A stretch of 64,000 nt of DNA from Paramagnetospirillum magneticum AMB-1 (lineage in GTDB: Bacteria > Pseudomonadota > Alphaproteobacteria > Rhodospirillales > Magnetospirillaceae): NCBI RefSeq assembly GCF_000009985.1, contig NC_007626.1, positions 372,001-436,000 of the forward strand. Direction: 5' to 3'. Positions within the stretch are counted from its first letter, which is position 1, and each line of letters opens with the position of its first letter. Both the position numbers and the translations under genes were made by a program. This document shows, in pieces, positions 40,712 through 49,243 of the stretch. The notes beneath the pieces were generated by a model. The model saw only the letters and a program-made list of their open reading frames with translations. It ran no database searches and was not told where the DNA came from.

Positions 40712-43702
40712 ATGGCAACCAAATCCGTCTCCATCCGTCTGTCCCTGCAGGACGGCGAAACCGTTCGGCGGAGCCTGATCCAACTGGGTAACGACGGCCA
40801 GAAGGCGCTGGCCAGGATTGAAGGGGCGGCGCAACCGGCGTCGAAGTCGCTGCTGGCGATGAATGCCGCCAGCCAGGATATCCAGGGCGGCATGGCGGGG
40901 TTTGCTTCCCGGCTTGGCCCCATCGGCTCGGTGATGATGGCGTTGGGTCCGGCCGGGCTGGCGGCGGGCGCGGCTATCGGCTTCTTCGGCAAGGCCATGG
41001 TGGAGTCCACCATCAAGGTGGAAAGCCTGGAGGCCCGGCTGAAGGGGCTGGTCGGCGCCGCCGCCCTGACCGAAACCACCAGCTATCTCTATGCCCAGGC
41101 GCAGAAGACCGGCACGGCGCTGGAAACGGTGGTCGGGGCCTATTCCCGGCTGGCGGCGTTGCAGAAGGCCGGGATCATCACCACCGGCGAAAGCCGCGCC
41201 TTGCTGGAAGGGTTTCAGTCCACCGCCATCGCGCTGGGTGCCTCGTCCGAGCAGTTGGAGCAATCGCTGTTCGGTCTGGCCCAGGGGCTGTCGTCGGGCA
41301 CGCTCCGCGCCGAGGAACTCAACCAGATCGTCGAACCCATGCCGGGCCTGCTGCAGGCACTGGACCGAGCCGCCGCTCTGCCCTCGGGCGGGTTCCGCCA
41401 GATGGTCACCCAGGGCAAGGTCACGGCGGATTTTTTCCGCGACACCCTGATCAAGGCGTTGCGGGGCTTCGACGAGGCCGCCAAGGAAAGCGCCGATACC
41501 GCCGAGCGGTCCTTCACCCGCATGGCCAATGCCTGGCAGGGATTTACCAACGCTCCCTGGCTGCGCAAGGTTCTGTCGGGCGGAGCCAATGCCGGGGCGG
41601 CGACGCTGGAATCGCTGACGCCGGGGGAATCGACGGTCAAGTCGCGGCTGGCCGATCTGGACCGCCGCATCGCCGCCCTGGGGGGCGAGCAGGCACTCGA
41701 TAAGCCGTTGCCGGCGGGCACCCATTCCGTGGTGGTGCAGGCGGTCAGGGAGGAAAACGAGGAACTGCGCCGCCTGCTGGCCGAGCGCCAGGATGTCGCC
41801 GCCGATCTCGACGAGATCACCCGCAAGCGGGCGGGCATGGAAGCCCATGCCAAGATGGAGCGCGACCGGGTAAGGGCCGAGCAGCGCGAGCCGACCTATA
41901 TCGAGAAGCTGTCGGATCTCAAATTCGAGGTGGAATGGCAGGAGAAGCTGAATGCGGCCCGCGCCGCCGGCAACGCCGAATTCTCCCGCACCAAGGCCCA
42001 ATACGAGGCGGCCAAGGGCTTTCGCCAGATCGAGAAGGAGCTGTTCCAGCAAGGTGGCGTCTATCGCACCCAGCCCAAGGAAAAGGAGATCAAGGATCTG
42101 CTGGCCCGCGAGGCCGAGGCCAAGGGGGCGGGAGAGATGTCCGCCCAGGCCCAGGCCGAGGTGCTGGGATTGAACCTCCAGGCCCGTGGACAGGAGCGTC
42201 TGGCCGAAGCCGCCCGCACCGGGGGACAGGCCCAGATCGACGCGGCACGATCCGCCAAGGTGCTGGAGTTCGCCTTCAAGAATAACGGCGCGGCGGTGGC
42301 CGAATACGATCGGGCGCTGCGCCGCATCGATGCCGCCGAACTGTTGGAGCAGAAGAACGGCCTGATCCGCACCATGGGGCAGGAAGTCGCCGCCAATGAT
42401 CGCCTCGCCGATTCCGCCAAAGGCTCGGTGGCCGACACCATCCTGGCGGAACGGACCAACTGGCTGGCCGAACAGGCCTCCAAGGGGCTGAGTGATGCCA
42501 ATGGCGACTTGGCTGCCTCCTACGCCCAGGTGCAGAAGTCCCGCGCCAACAGCGAAGCCGCCCGTGCCGTTGCCGATCTGGAGCGCGAGATCGACGCCCA
42601 GATACGGCTGGCGGAGGCGGTGCGCAGCAGTGATCGCACCAAAGTCCGTAACGTCACCATCGACAACGACGTCGCCAAATTCGCCCGCAGCCACAAGCTG
42701 GCCGAGGATGATCCCAAGGTCGATGAGTACCGGGCGGCCCGGTCCCGCCAATACGCCGAAGCGGTCAAGGACGAGGCCCGACAAACCACTCTGGCCTATG
42801 ACGCCACCCTGCGGTTCAAGGATGAACTGGCCAAGCTCAACGAGCAGCGGGCCAGCGGCGCCTTGTCGGAGGAGGCTTACACCCGCCGCTATCGGGAATT
42901 GGAGCAGGACAAGCTGGCCGCCAGCCGCGACTGGCAGGACGGAGCCATCCGGGCGGTGCGGGCCTATGCCGACGAAGCCAGCAATGCCGCAGCCAGTGCC
43001 GAACGTGCCATGTCCGGAGCCTTGCGGGCCAGCGAGGACGCCTTCGTCAAATGGGCCATGACCGGCAAGCTGGCCGGGCAGGATCTGTTCAACAGCCTAG
43101 CCGAGGAGGCCCTGCGCGCCGCCTGGCGCATGTCGGTGGTGGCGCCGCTGTTCGGCGGGGCCGGTGGCGGTATCTTCGGCGGCATGATCGCCAGCATCGG
43201 CAGTTTCTTTTCTGGGACCGCTTCGGGCGGCGCCAGTTCCGGCGGTGCGGCGCCGGTGCCCGATACCGGCAACTTCGCCATCGCCCATACCGGCGGCTTG
43301 ATCGGTCTCGACCGGCTCGATACTCGTTCATACAGCGCGTCGGTGTTTTCCAATGCGCCGAAATTCCACGGCGGCGGTCTGGTGGCTGGCGAACGCCCCA
43401 TCGTCGCTCGCGTCGGCGAGGGGGTCTTCACGCCCCGGCAGATGGATAATGCCGACCGCATCCTGAACGCCGCCCTGTCGCAGCCAGCGTCAGTGGGCGT
43501 GGTGGTCACGGTCAACAATCATGCGTCGGGCACCCAGGCCCGCGCCGAGCAATCTCAGGGGGCGGATGGCCGCATCCATCTCGACATCATCGTTGAGGAG
43601 ATTGAAGGCCGCATGAGCCGCCGCATCGGTTGCGGCGAGGGCATGGCCCCGATGCTGGAGCATCGCTATGGGCTGAACCCGGCGGCAGGGACCTATCGAT
43701 GA
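40712..43702 (+). CDS. tape measure protein
   Basis: 996 residues. The N-terminus (MATKSVSIRLSLQDGETVRR) is the 'tail tape measure' signature: IGFFGKAMVESTIKVESLEA and ALxETxSYLYAQAQKTG, followed by a long helical region and a Gly/Ser/Ala-rich transmembrane-like segment (AAVRRAGGGIFGG-type; about 815-870). Ends with a TMP C-terminal signature (HIDIIVEEIEGRM-type). Determines tail length. Confidence 0.93.
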   Translation: MATKSVSIRLSLQDGETVRRSLIQLGNDGQKALARIEGAAQPASKSLLAMNAASQDIQGGMAGFASRLGPIGSVMMALGPAGLAAGAAIGFFGKAMVESTIKVESLEARLKGLVGAAALTETTSYLYAQAQKTGTALETVVGAYSRLAALQKAGIITTGESRALLEGFQSTAIALGASSEQLEQSLFGLAQGLSSGTLRAEELNQIVEPMPGLLQALDRAAALPSGGFRQMVTQGKVTADFFRDTLIKALRGFDEAAKESADTAERSFTRMANAWQGFTNAPWLRKVLSGGANAGAATLESLTPGESTVKSRLADLDRRIAALGGEQALDKPLPAGTHSVVVQAVREENEELRRLLAERQDVAADLDEITRKRAGMEAHAKMERDRVRAEQREPTYIEKLSDLKFEVEWQEKLNAARAAGNAEFSRTKAQYEAAKGFRQIEKELFQQGGVYRTQPKEKEIKDLLAREAEAKGAGEMSAQAQAEVLGLNLQARGQERLAEAARTGGQAQIDAARSAKVLEFAFKNNGAAVAEYDRALRRIDAAELLEQKNGLIRTMGQEVAANDRLADSAKGSVADTILAERTNWLAEQASKGLSDANGDLAASYAQVQKSRANSEAARAVADLEREIDAQIRLAEAVRSSDRTKVRNVTIDNDVAKFARSHKLAEDDPKVDEYRAARSRQYAEAVKDEARQTTLAYDATLRFKDELAKLNEQRASGALSEEAYTRRYRELEQDKLAASRDWQDGAIRAVRAYADEASNAAASAERAMSGALRASEDAFVKWAMTGKLAGQDLFNSLAEEALRAAWRMSVVAPLFGGAGGGIFGGMIASIGSFFSGTASGGASSGGAAPVPDTGNFAIAHTGGLIGLDRLDTRSYSASVFSNAPKFHGGGLVAGERPIVARVGEGVFTPRQMDNADRILNAALSQPASVGVVVTVNNHASGTQARAEQSQGADGRIHLDIIVEEIEGRMSRRIGCGEGMAPMLEHRYGLNPAAGTYR

Positions 43703-44196
43703 CCACGCTCGTCTCCTGGCCCACCCGGTTGCCGCTGCCGACCTATGACGGTTATGCCCTGGAACCGGAATCGGCCGTCACCCGCACCGACATGGAATCC
43801 GGCCCAGCCCGGCAGCGGCGGCGGTTCACCCAAACGCCTACCCGCATCCCTGTGCGCTGGCGCATGTCGGCGGTGGATTTCGCCACCTTCGAGGCATGGT
43901 TTCGCCTGAAGCTGGACGATGGCGCCGACTGGTTCGCCATCTCCCTGCTGGTTGGAAGCGGCATTGTCGCCCACGAGGCCCGTTTCGTTGGCCAGGGCAA
44001 CACCCCCTACAAGGCGGTGCCCAGTCGAGGCGGGGCTTGGATCATCACCTCGGTGTTGGAAGTCCGCGAGCGCCCCATGCTCGACGAGGGGGCGCTGGAG
44101 ATCCTGCTGGCCGAGGATGTGGTCGTTCTCTTTGCCAACATCCAGACCCTTCATACCACCCTGCATGTCGGCTTGCCCGTCAGCATTCGCTGGTGA
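43699..44196 (+). CDS. phage minor tail protein
   Basis: 165 residues, ATGA overlap with the tape measure stop. Sequence RRRFTQTPTRIPVRWRMSAV and FRLKLDDGADWFAISLLVGS match a family of small tail proteins that follow TMP in alphaproteobacterial siphophages. Beta-rich. Probably part of the distal tail (gpM/gpL-like). Confidence 0.75.
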   Translation: MTTLVSWPTRLPLPTYDGYALEPESAVTRTDMESGPARQRRRFTQTPTRIPVRWRMSAVDFATFEAWFRLKLDDGADWFAISLLVGSGIVAHEARFVGQGNTPYKAVPSRGGAWIITSVLEVRERPMLDEGALEILLAEDVVVLFANIQTLHTTLHVGLPVSIRW

Positions 44197-44202
44197 TCAT
44201 CC

Positions 44203-45072
44203 ATGACTCTGCAAACCGATCTCGCTGCTGCCGTCGCCAAGGTGACCGCGGACAGCACCCTGCTGCACAAGGTGGTGCATGGCCCCGCCAGCGGGACCGA
44301 GTGTCAGGTCGTCACCGAGGGTGGGACCGTCAAGACGGTGGCGAAGGCTATCGCCGATATCGATACCCAGCTTCAGTCCGGTCTGAACACCTTGGACCAG
44401 AAGGTTGCTGCAGCGGCCGCCAGCGCGGCGCTTGCCGTCAACAGCGCCGATGCGGTGGAAACGAGCGAGGCAGCCATTACGGCAAACGCCCAGGCCGCCC
44501 GTCAGTCGGAAACGCATGCCGCCGCCAGTGCTTCATCCGCATCTGGCAATGCTGCTGCGGCCAATGCCAGCGCGGTCGCGGCACAGGCATCCCGGCAAGC
44601 CTCGGAAAACGCTGCCGCCCAGGCGGAACAGGCCCGGACAGCCACGGTGGCGGCGAAAGCCGTCGCCACGCAGTCGGTAATCGATGCAGGAGCTTCGGCA
44701 TCGGCAGCCAACGCCTCCGCCATCGCGGCGAATACCAGCGAAGCCGCCGCCCAGGCGAGCGCGGAAGCGGCGGCCCTGTCGGAACAGCAGACGGCGGCCT
44801 CCTCGGCCTTGGCCGTGGCCGCCGAGGCCAGGGCCACCGCGTCGGCGGCCCAGGCCCGCGCCTCGGAAACCGCCGCCGCAGACTCGGCAATTGTTGCGGC
44901 TCAGGCCGAAACCGACGGCGCCTTCTGGGCCGGACAGGCCGAGAGCTTCGCTGTCGCGGCTGAAGCGGCGGCCACCATCGTTGCCGATGCCACCGGACTT
45001 GATCTGCAAACTCTGATCGTTTCCGCCCGCAGGGGCTCGGACTACCGGACGCTCGGCATCGAGTTGTTCTGA
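44203..45072 (+). CDS. alanine-rich tail fibre-like protein
   Basis: 289 residues. After an N-terminal about 65-residue domain, the rest is a long Ala/Ser/Asn-rich repeat (AVNSADAVETSEAAITANAQ; SASGNAAAANASAVAAQASR) with a regular Ala periodicity, as in phage tail-fibre repeat domains that form trimeric coiled coils. The terminal about 40 residues (LIVSARRGSDYRTLGIELF) are an adhesion tip or assembly motif. Its GC-rich repetitive DNA could recombine. Confidence 0.75.
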   Translation: MTLQTDLAAAVAKVTADSTLLHKVVHGPASGTECQVVTEGGTVKTVAKAIADIDTQLQSGLNTLDQKVAAAAASAALAVNSADAVETSEAAITANAQAARQSETHAAASASSASGNAAAANASAVAAQASRQASENAAAQAEQARTATVAAKAVATQSVIDAGASASAANASAIAANTSEAAAQASAEAAALSEQQTAASSALAVAAEARATASAAQARASETAAADSAIVAAQAETDGAFWAGQAESFAVAAEAAATIVADATGLDLQTLIVSARRGSDYRTLGIELF

Positions 45073-45082
45073 GGGGACGCCC

Positions 45083-45493
45083 ATGACCACCCTTGCCCAT
45101 TACCTGACGGTCAAGGCCGCCCAGGACAACGGCTTCGCCACCATCTCGACCAAGCTCGACGATCCCAGTCTCCGGATGGACGATTTCGCGCTGATGGTGA
45201 AGGCCATCGAGTTGATCGAAACCGTCCAGGACACCGATGCCTACGACGCCCTGCTGAGCAAGGTGGCGACCAAGGCCGCCGAACTCTACGCCACGGACTT
45301 AAGCGGCGAGGCCATCCTCATGCTCACCCGGGCCTCCCGGCTGGGCGACATCCCCCATGGCGGGGAGGAGCGGTGGATGCTGCTTAACCGCGACGAAAGG
45401 AACATGGATGTCACCGGCGCCGTGATGGTCGGTGAACGCAGCCTGGAATCGTTCGGCGATTGCGTCCTCGAAACCTTCTACGCGGAGACTTGA
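45083..45493 (+). CDS. hypothetical tail-region phage protein
   Basis: 136 residues (MTTLAHYLTVKAAQDNGFAT). Helical N-terminus with VKAIELIETVQDTDAYDALL, then a C-terminal region MLLNRDERNMDVTGAVMVGE. No family recognised; position within the tail-fibre cassette suggests a fibre- or tail-associated protein. Confidence 0.6.
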   Translation: MTTLAHYLTVKAAQDNGFATISTKLDDPSLRMDDFALMVKAIELIETVQDTDAYDALLSKVATKAAELYATDLSGEAILMLTRASRLGDIPHGGEERWMLLNRDERNMDVTGAVMVGERSLESFGDCVLETFYAET

Positions 45494-45497
45494 TCCC

Positions 45498-46064
45498 ATG
45501 CCCCTGACCATCACCCCGATCCCCAATGCGGCTCCCTTCACGGCGTTCTCCGACAATGTCGGCATCTTCAGCAATTCCAAGGCCCGCGAAATCCCGGCCC
45601 GGCTCAATGCCATCGCCCAGGGCCTGAAGGATCACATCAACACGCTCTGGCTGGCCACGGCCACCAGCTTCATCAACGGCACGGTGATCGCCGGTCTCAA
45701 CGCCGCCCTTGCCAAGATCGAGACCTTCTCCAACGGGATCGAAACCCGCATCAACAATCAGATGGCCGAGTTTCAGGTCAATCTCGCCAATTACCTCGGA
45801 ACCAATGCCGGGTATTCGGTCAGTGCCGCCAATGCTGCCCTGTTCACGGGGGGCATCGTCGCGGGTGACGTCGTCTACGACGTTGCGGGAAGGGCGGCTT
45901 CTATCCGGCAGGGCCCGCGTCTGATCAACGGCATCACCTACAACGACGACGGAACCATGGCGGGCTACGCCGAGAAACTGACCTTGGGCGGCATCACCTA
46001 CACCCGCGCCTACAGCTTCACCTATACGCCCGACGGGCAGATTGCCGCCATTACGGAGGTTTGA
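45498..46064 (+). CDS. hypothetical tail-fibre-cassette protein
   Basis: 188 residues (MPLTITPIPNAAPFTAFSDN). Contains an amphipathic helix NIDTQTLAAKIETFSNGIE-type (KIETFSNGIETRINNQMAEF) and a C-terminal beta-strand repeat region (RTAITYNDDGTMAGYA, TYTRAYSFTYTPDGQIA). Structure looks like a trimeric fibre shaft with beta-helix-like tip. Likely a tail-fibre component; unassigned. Confidence 0.6.
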   Translation: MPLTITPIPNAAPFTAFSDNVGIFSNSKAREIPARLNAIAQGLKDHINTLWLATATSFINGTVIAGLNAALAKIETFSNGIETRINNQMAEFQVNLANYLGTNAGYSVSAANAALFTGGIVAGDVVYDVAGRAASIRQGPRLINGITYNDDGTMAGYAEKLTLGGITYTRAYSFTYTPDGQIAAITEV

Positions 46065-46066
46065 CG

Positions 46067-47410
46067 ATGGACATCCTGACGTTCAACGCGATGAAACAGT
46101 ACCAGCGCCGTATTGACAGCGATCTGCTCGACCCCTGGAAGCGCCCGGCCTTCGCCGTGGTCACCATGAGCAGCTCGGCGCCCTGGGGTACCGTGGTCTA
46201 CAACCACTATCTCCAGGAGCTTTGCCGCCAGCATTACAATGACAGCGGCTATATGCAGGGCAGCACCAGCAGCTTGGGAACCGAGTTCTTCAACAACTGG
46301 TATTCCTACGGCCAGACCAACTCGAACATCTCGTCGACCGACACCTCCTACGGTGACGGCACGGCGCGGTGCGGGCATCTCGGCCATATCGCTCTCGGCG
46401 TCGGTCCCGACGGTTCGATGATCGGCCGCCCCAGCCCCTATGCCGGCACGGCGCTGAGGAATGTCGGCGTCTGGGTCAACAACAAGACCAACAAGAACCT
46501 CGCCCTGTTCATGGAGAACCAGTACGCAGGCGTGGCGCCGCGTGCCATCGCGCCTGGCCGCCTGACCGGCACCGAGGGCTGGCACCTGGCCTGGACCAAC
46601 ACCAAGTTCTACGCCCAGAACAATTTCGGCACGTACAACAAGTACGGGATGATCGGCTACAACGAGAAAACCGGCACGTTGGTCATCAACGAGAACAGGA
46701 ATGGTGGCACCTCCATGAGGCTGCACGTCTATTCCAATGTCCCACCGTTCGACATTTCCGCCAGCAACCGCCGCGCCTGGTTCAACAATCTCGATGAGAC
46801 CAAGCACATCTTCTACGACTGGACGGCCAATTCGGCCGGGTATGCCGAGAGCCTCTATCGCGGCATCGTCATTCCCTGCGACGACGGCAAGATCATCATC
46901 GTGCGGATGGAGCCCAGCAATTACTGCATGCTGGACCGGTTCACGCCGAACGGCGCCGGTGGCTACACCAAGGAAGCCACCCACACCCTGAGCACGACCA
47001 CCACCTACGGCATGGAATCCGCCGACCGCAACGGCATCCGCTTCCAGATCTCCAACGACGGCAAATACGTCATCTGCTACCAGCCCTATTACTACTATGG
47101 GGCCGGGGCTGAGGTGTTCCTGATCCGGGTGTCGGACGGGAAGTACGCCTTCCTGCAATACCAGGATTCCAGCTATGGCCGGTCGTTCGCGCCCATCCGC
47201 GACAGCGACTTCATGATCTCCTACAGCCCGAACTCGGACAGCGGCTACGGCATCTACATGTCGCACATCGACACCCGGACGGTGTTTCAGGCCATCGCCG
47301 ACAAGGGCGACATGAGCTCCAAGGTGCCGGGCTTCAACGTCTACATCTTCGACAGCGCCTATCACTCGACCAACTACCCCTACATCGTCCCGATCATCGG
47401 AGGCATCTGA
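46067..47410 (+). CDS. putative tail fibre/receptor-binding protein
   Basis: 447 residues from the ATG at 46067 (RBS GGAGG at 46055). Rich in Tyr, Asn, Gly and Ser (NDSGYMQGSTSSLGTEFFNN, GQTNSNISSTDTSYGDGTAR), the composition of beta-sandwich adhesins. Internal WNNTKTNKNLALFMENQYAG-like strands recur. Ends IGGI. Located in the tail-fibre cassette, so probably the host receptor-binding protein. No confident family. Confidence 0.6.
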   Translation: MDILTFNAMKQYQRRIDSDLLDPWKRPAFAVVTMSSSAPWGTVVYNHYLQELCRQHYNDSGYMQGSTSSLGTEFFNNWYSYGQTNSNISSTDTSYGDGTARCGHLGHIALGVGPDGSMIGRPSPYAGTALRNVGVWVNNKTNKNLALFMENQYAGVAPRAIAPGRLTGTEGWHLAWTNTKFYAQNNFGTYNKYGMIGYNEKTGTLVINENRNGGTSMRLHVYSNVPPFDISASNRRAWFNNLDETKHIFYDWTANSAGYAESLYRGIVIPCDDGKIIIVRMEPSNYCMLDRFTPNGAGGYTKEATHTLSTTTTYGMESADRNGIRFQISNDGKYVICYQPYYYYGAGAEVFLIRVSDGKYAFLQYQDSSYGRSFAPIRDSDFMISYSPNSDSGYGIYMSHIDTRTVFQAIADKGDMSSKVPGFNVYIFDSAYHSTNYPYIVPIIGGI

Positions 47411-47412
47411 TC

Positions 47413-47850
47413 ATGGCCGGCAAAATCAGCTTCCCCCACGGCAATGACTGGGGCGTCATCGGTCCCGAGGGCGACCACGATCTGCCGGTGGACTCGACCC
47501 TGGGTCACCGGTTCCATCTCGTCGATGGCGAGGTCATCGACCGCTACGACGGCGCCACCGACGACGAGGTCCGCGAGATTGATGCCGCGCGCGTCGTCGA
47601 GCGGCAGGCCGAGGAACTCCAGGCGGCCAGAACCGCCCTGGTTCGCCGGGTCAAAGCCGAAGCGGCGGGGCGCATCGCCACTCTCGACTGGAAGGTCGAA
47701 CGCGCCCGAGAGCGGGATGCCCTGAACGGGACCAAGACCCTCCAGGATGTCTATGCCGAGCGTGAGGTTATTCGGCGGGCGAGCAACGAGGCCGAAGCCG
47801 CTATCGCCAAGCTCACCTCCCAGGAAGAGATACTGGCCTTCTCCTGGTAG
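47413..47850 (+). CDS. tail fibre assembly-like protein
   Basis: 145 residues. N-terminal beta segment (FPHGNDWGVIGPEGDHDLPV), then a helical C-terminal coiled coil (VVERQAEELQAARTALVRRV; REVIRRASNEAEAAIAKLTS). Starts 2 bp after the adhesin stop. The domain pattern resembles phage tail-fibre assembly chaperones that follow the fibre gene. Confidence 0.6.
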   Translation: MAGKISFPHGNDWGVIGPEGDHDLPVDSTLGHRFHLVDGEVIDRYDGATDDEVREIDAARVVERQAEELQAARTALVRRVKAEAAGRIATLDWKVERARERDALNGTKTLQDVYAEREVIRRASNEAEAAIAKLTSQEEILAFSW

Positions 47851-47879
47851 CCCCTTCCACCGACCCGGAATTCAATGCC

Positions 47880-48230
47880 ATGACCGAACAATCCCCGGAA
47901 ATCTGGGCGGGCGTCGCCACCCAGTATGTGGGCGCGTGGGGGCAAGCAGCCCCCATGGTCCAAATCGCCGCCATCACCGCCACGGTGATCATAATTGCCA
48001 TCATCGCCTGGGCATGGTCGCGGAAGCAGGGGGCGCCGGATGCGTCCGGTGTCCCCGTCGAGGCCTTCGCCCATGTGGTCGAGGAACAGGCCCGCCAGAC
48101 CGAGGCGCTCCGCTCCGCGGTCGAGGGCCTATCCGAGATCGTCCACGAGATGCGCAAGCTGCTGGCGGCCAGGACCTTCTGCCCGTTCCCGTCGCCCATG
48201 TGCGTGCCCGGCAAGGACAACCATGCCTGA
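47880..48230 (+). CDS. single-span membrane protein (holin/spanin-like)
   Basis: 116 residues with one predicted transmembrane helix (IAAITATVIIIAIIAWAWSR) near the N-terminus, followed by a charged helical domain (EAFAHVVEEQARQTEALRSA). A short N-terminal soluble part precedes the membrane segment. It could be a holin or a bitopic accessory; not in a lysis cassette, so the call is tentative. Confidence 0.55.
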   Translation: MTEQSPEIWAGVATQYVGAWGQAAPMVQIAAITATVIIIAIIAWAWSRKQGAPDASGVPVEAFAHVVEEQARQTEALRSAVEGLSEIVHEMRKLLAARTFCPFPSPMCVPGKDNHA

Positions 48231-48747
48231 TCCGGCATTGTCGCAGGCGCTGAAGGAGGCGTTTGCGTCCGCCCCGGCCGGAACGGTGGTTCTCGATACG
48301 TTGGAGATCTGGCATCCAACCTTTGACGAGCCGATCCGGGTGGTCCGTGACCACGCCGATCTCACCGCCCGGCTGGAGGCCGGCGCCCCCCGCGATGGCG
48401 GCAAACGGGTGACCTTCGCCGCGCTGGCTTTTGAGTTCTCGCCGCCACCGGTGGATACCGCTCCGGTGCCGGAAATCACCGTCACCCTCGACAATGTCGG
48501 CAGCGACATCACCGATGCCCTTGAGGGCGCTGCCATCAGCCAGCAGGTGATCGAGATCACCTGGCGGCCCTATCTCTCCACCGATCTCAACGGCCCCCAT
48601 ATGGACCCGCCCATCACCATGACCCTGACCGAGGTCGAAGCCGACACGATGAGAGTCACGGGGCGCGCCCGCATGCTGGATGCGGGGAACAAGTCGTTCC
48701 CCTCCATCACCTATACCGCCCGGCGCTTTCCCGGTCTGGCGCGCTGA
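48223..48747 (+). CDS. DUF1833 tail protein
   Basis: 174 residues (MPDPALSQALKEAFASAPAG). The sequence VVLDTLEIWHPTFDEPIRVV and ITWRPYLSTDLNGPHMDPPI match the DUF1833 family, beta-sandwich distal-tail proteins found before NlpC/P60 and gpJ in siphophages. Overlaps the preceding gene by 8 bp. Likely part of the tail tip (gpL/gpK-like position). Confidence 0.85.
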   Translation: MPDPALSQALKEAFASAPAGTVVLDTLEIWHPTFDEPIRVVRDHADLTARLEAGAPRDGGKRVTFAALAFEFSPPPVDTAPVPEITVTLDNVGSDITDALEGAAISQQVIEITWRPYLSTDLNGPHMDPPITMTLTEVEADTMRVTGRARMLDAGNKSFPSITYTARRFPGLAR

Positions 48748-48750
48748 TCT

Positions 48751-48830
48751 TCGCAGGGCGCTGCCCTGTCCTTAGACCCGGGGGGCATACATGCCCCAGG
48801 GCACCTGCCAGGGACTCGTCCCTGGACCCC
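48751..48830. repeat. triple-hairpin extragenic repeat
   Basis: Three consecutive palindromes in 80 bp: CAGGGC-GCT-GCCCTG (48754-48768), GGGGCAT-AC-ATGCCCC (48782-48797) and CCAGGGAC-TC-GTCCCTGG (48808-48825), between DUF1833 and NlpC genes. It has the look of a REP-like family common in alphaproteobacterial intergenic regions ('GGGCxxxGCCCTnnnnnnCC... TCGTCCCTGGACCCC'). It may act as a transcript-processing or termination element. Confidence 0.7.
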
Positions 48831-48847
48831 ATTCCTTCGAGGGCATC

Positions 48848-49243
48848 ATGCATTGGGCTGCCGCTTATATCGGCCTGCCGTGGTCCGTCCACGGCAGCGG
48901 GCCGGACCTGTTCAATTGCTGGGAATTCGTCCGCATGGTGCAGGCCCGACATTTCGGTCGTCTGCTGCCCGAGATCGGCAATCCAGAAGACATGCTGGTC
49001 ATGGGGCGGACCTTTCGCGACCACCCCGAGCGTCGCCGCTGGGCCAAGGTTGACCCGCCAGCGGAGGGCGATTGCGTGCTGTTGCGCCGGTCTCGCCATC
49101 CCATCCATGTGGGCGTCTGGCTCGATGTGGATGGCGGCGGCGTCCTGCATTGCGCCGAGGGCGCCGGGGTGGTGTTCCAGCGTTCGGACGCGCTCGCGCT
49201 CAACGGCTGGGCCATCGAAGGTTTCTACCGGTTTTCGCCATGA
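48848..49243 (+). CDS. NlpC/P60 cysteine peptidase (tail tip, gpK-like)
   Basis: 131 residues from the ATG at 48848. Catalytic Cys in GPDLFNCWEFVRMV and catalytic His in RHPIHVGVWLDVDGGG, with a third polar residue following (VLHCAEGAG), the NlpC/P60 triad. In siphophages this domain sits at the tail tip and opens peptidoglycan on infection. Overlaps gpJ by 4 bp. Confidence 0.9.
   Translation: MHWAAAYIGLPWSVHGSGPDLFNCWEFVRMVQARHFGRLLPEIGNPEDMLVMGRTFRDHPERRRWAKVDPPAEGDCVLLRRSRHPIHVGVWLDVDGGGVLHCAEGAGVVFQRSDALALNGWAIEGFYRFSP

Noticed and set aside
40277..42784. 835-codon minus-strand open frame
   Set aside because: Shadow of the tape measure and gpG/T genes; composition is artefactual and no RBS or homology is seen.
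44203..45072. Alanine-rich repeats as a CRISPR-like or satellite DNA
   Set aside because: The periodicity is at the protein level (tail-fibre coiled coil); DNA repeats are irregular and there are no spacers.
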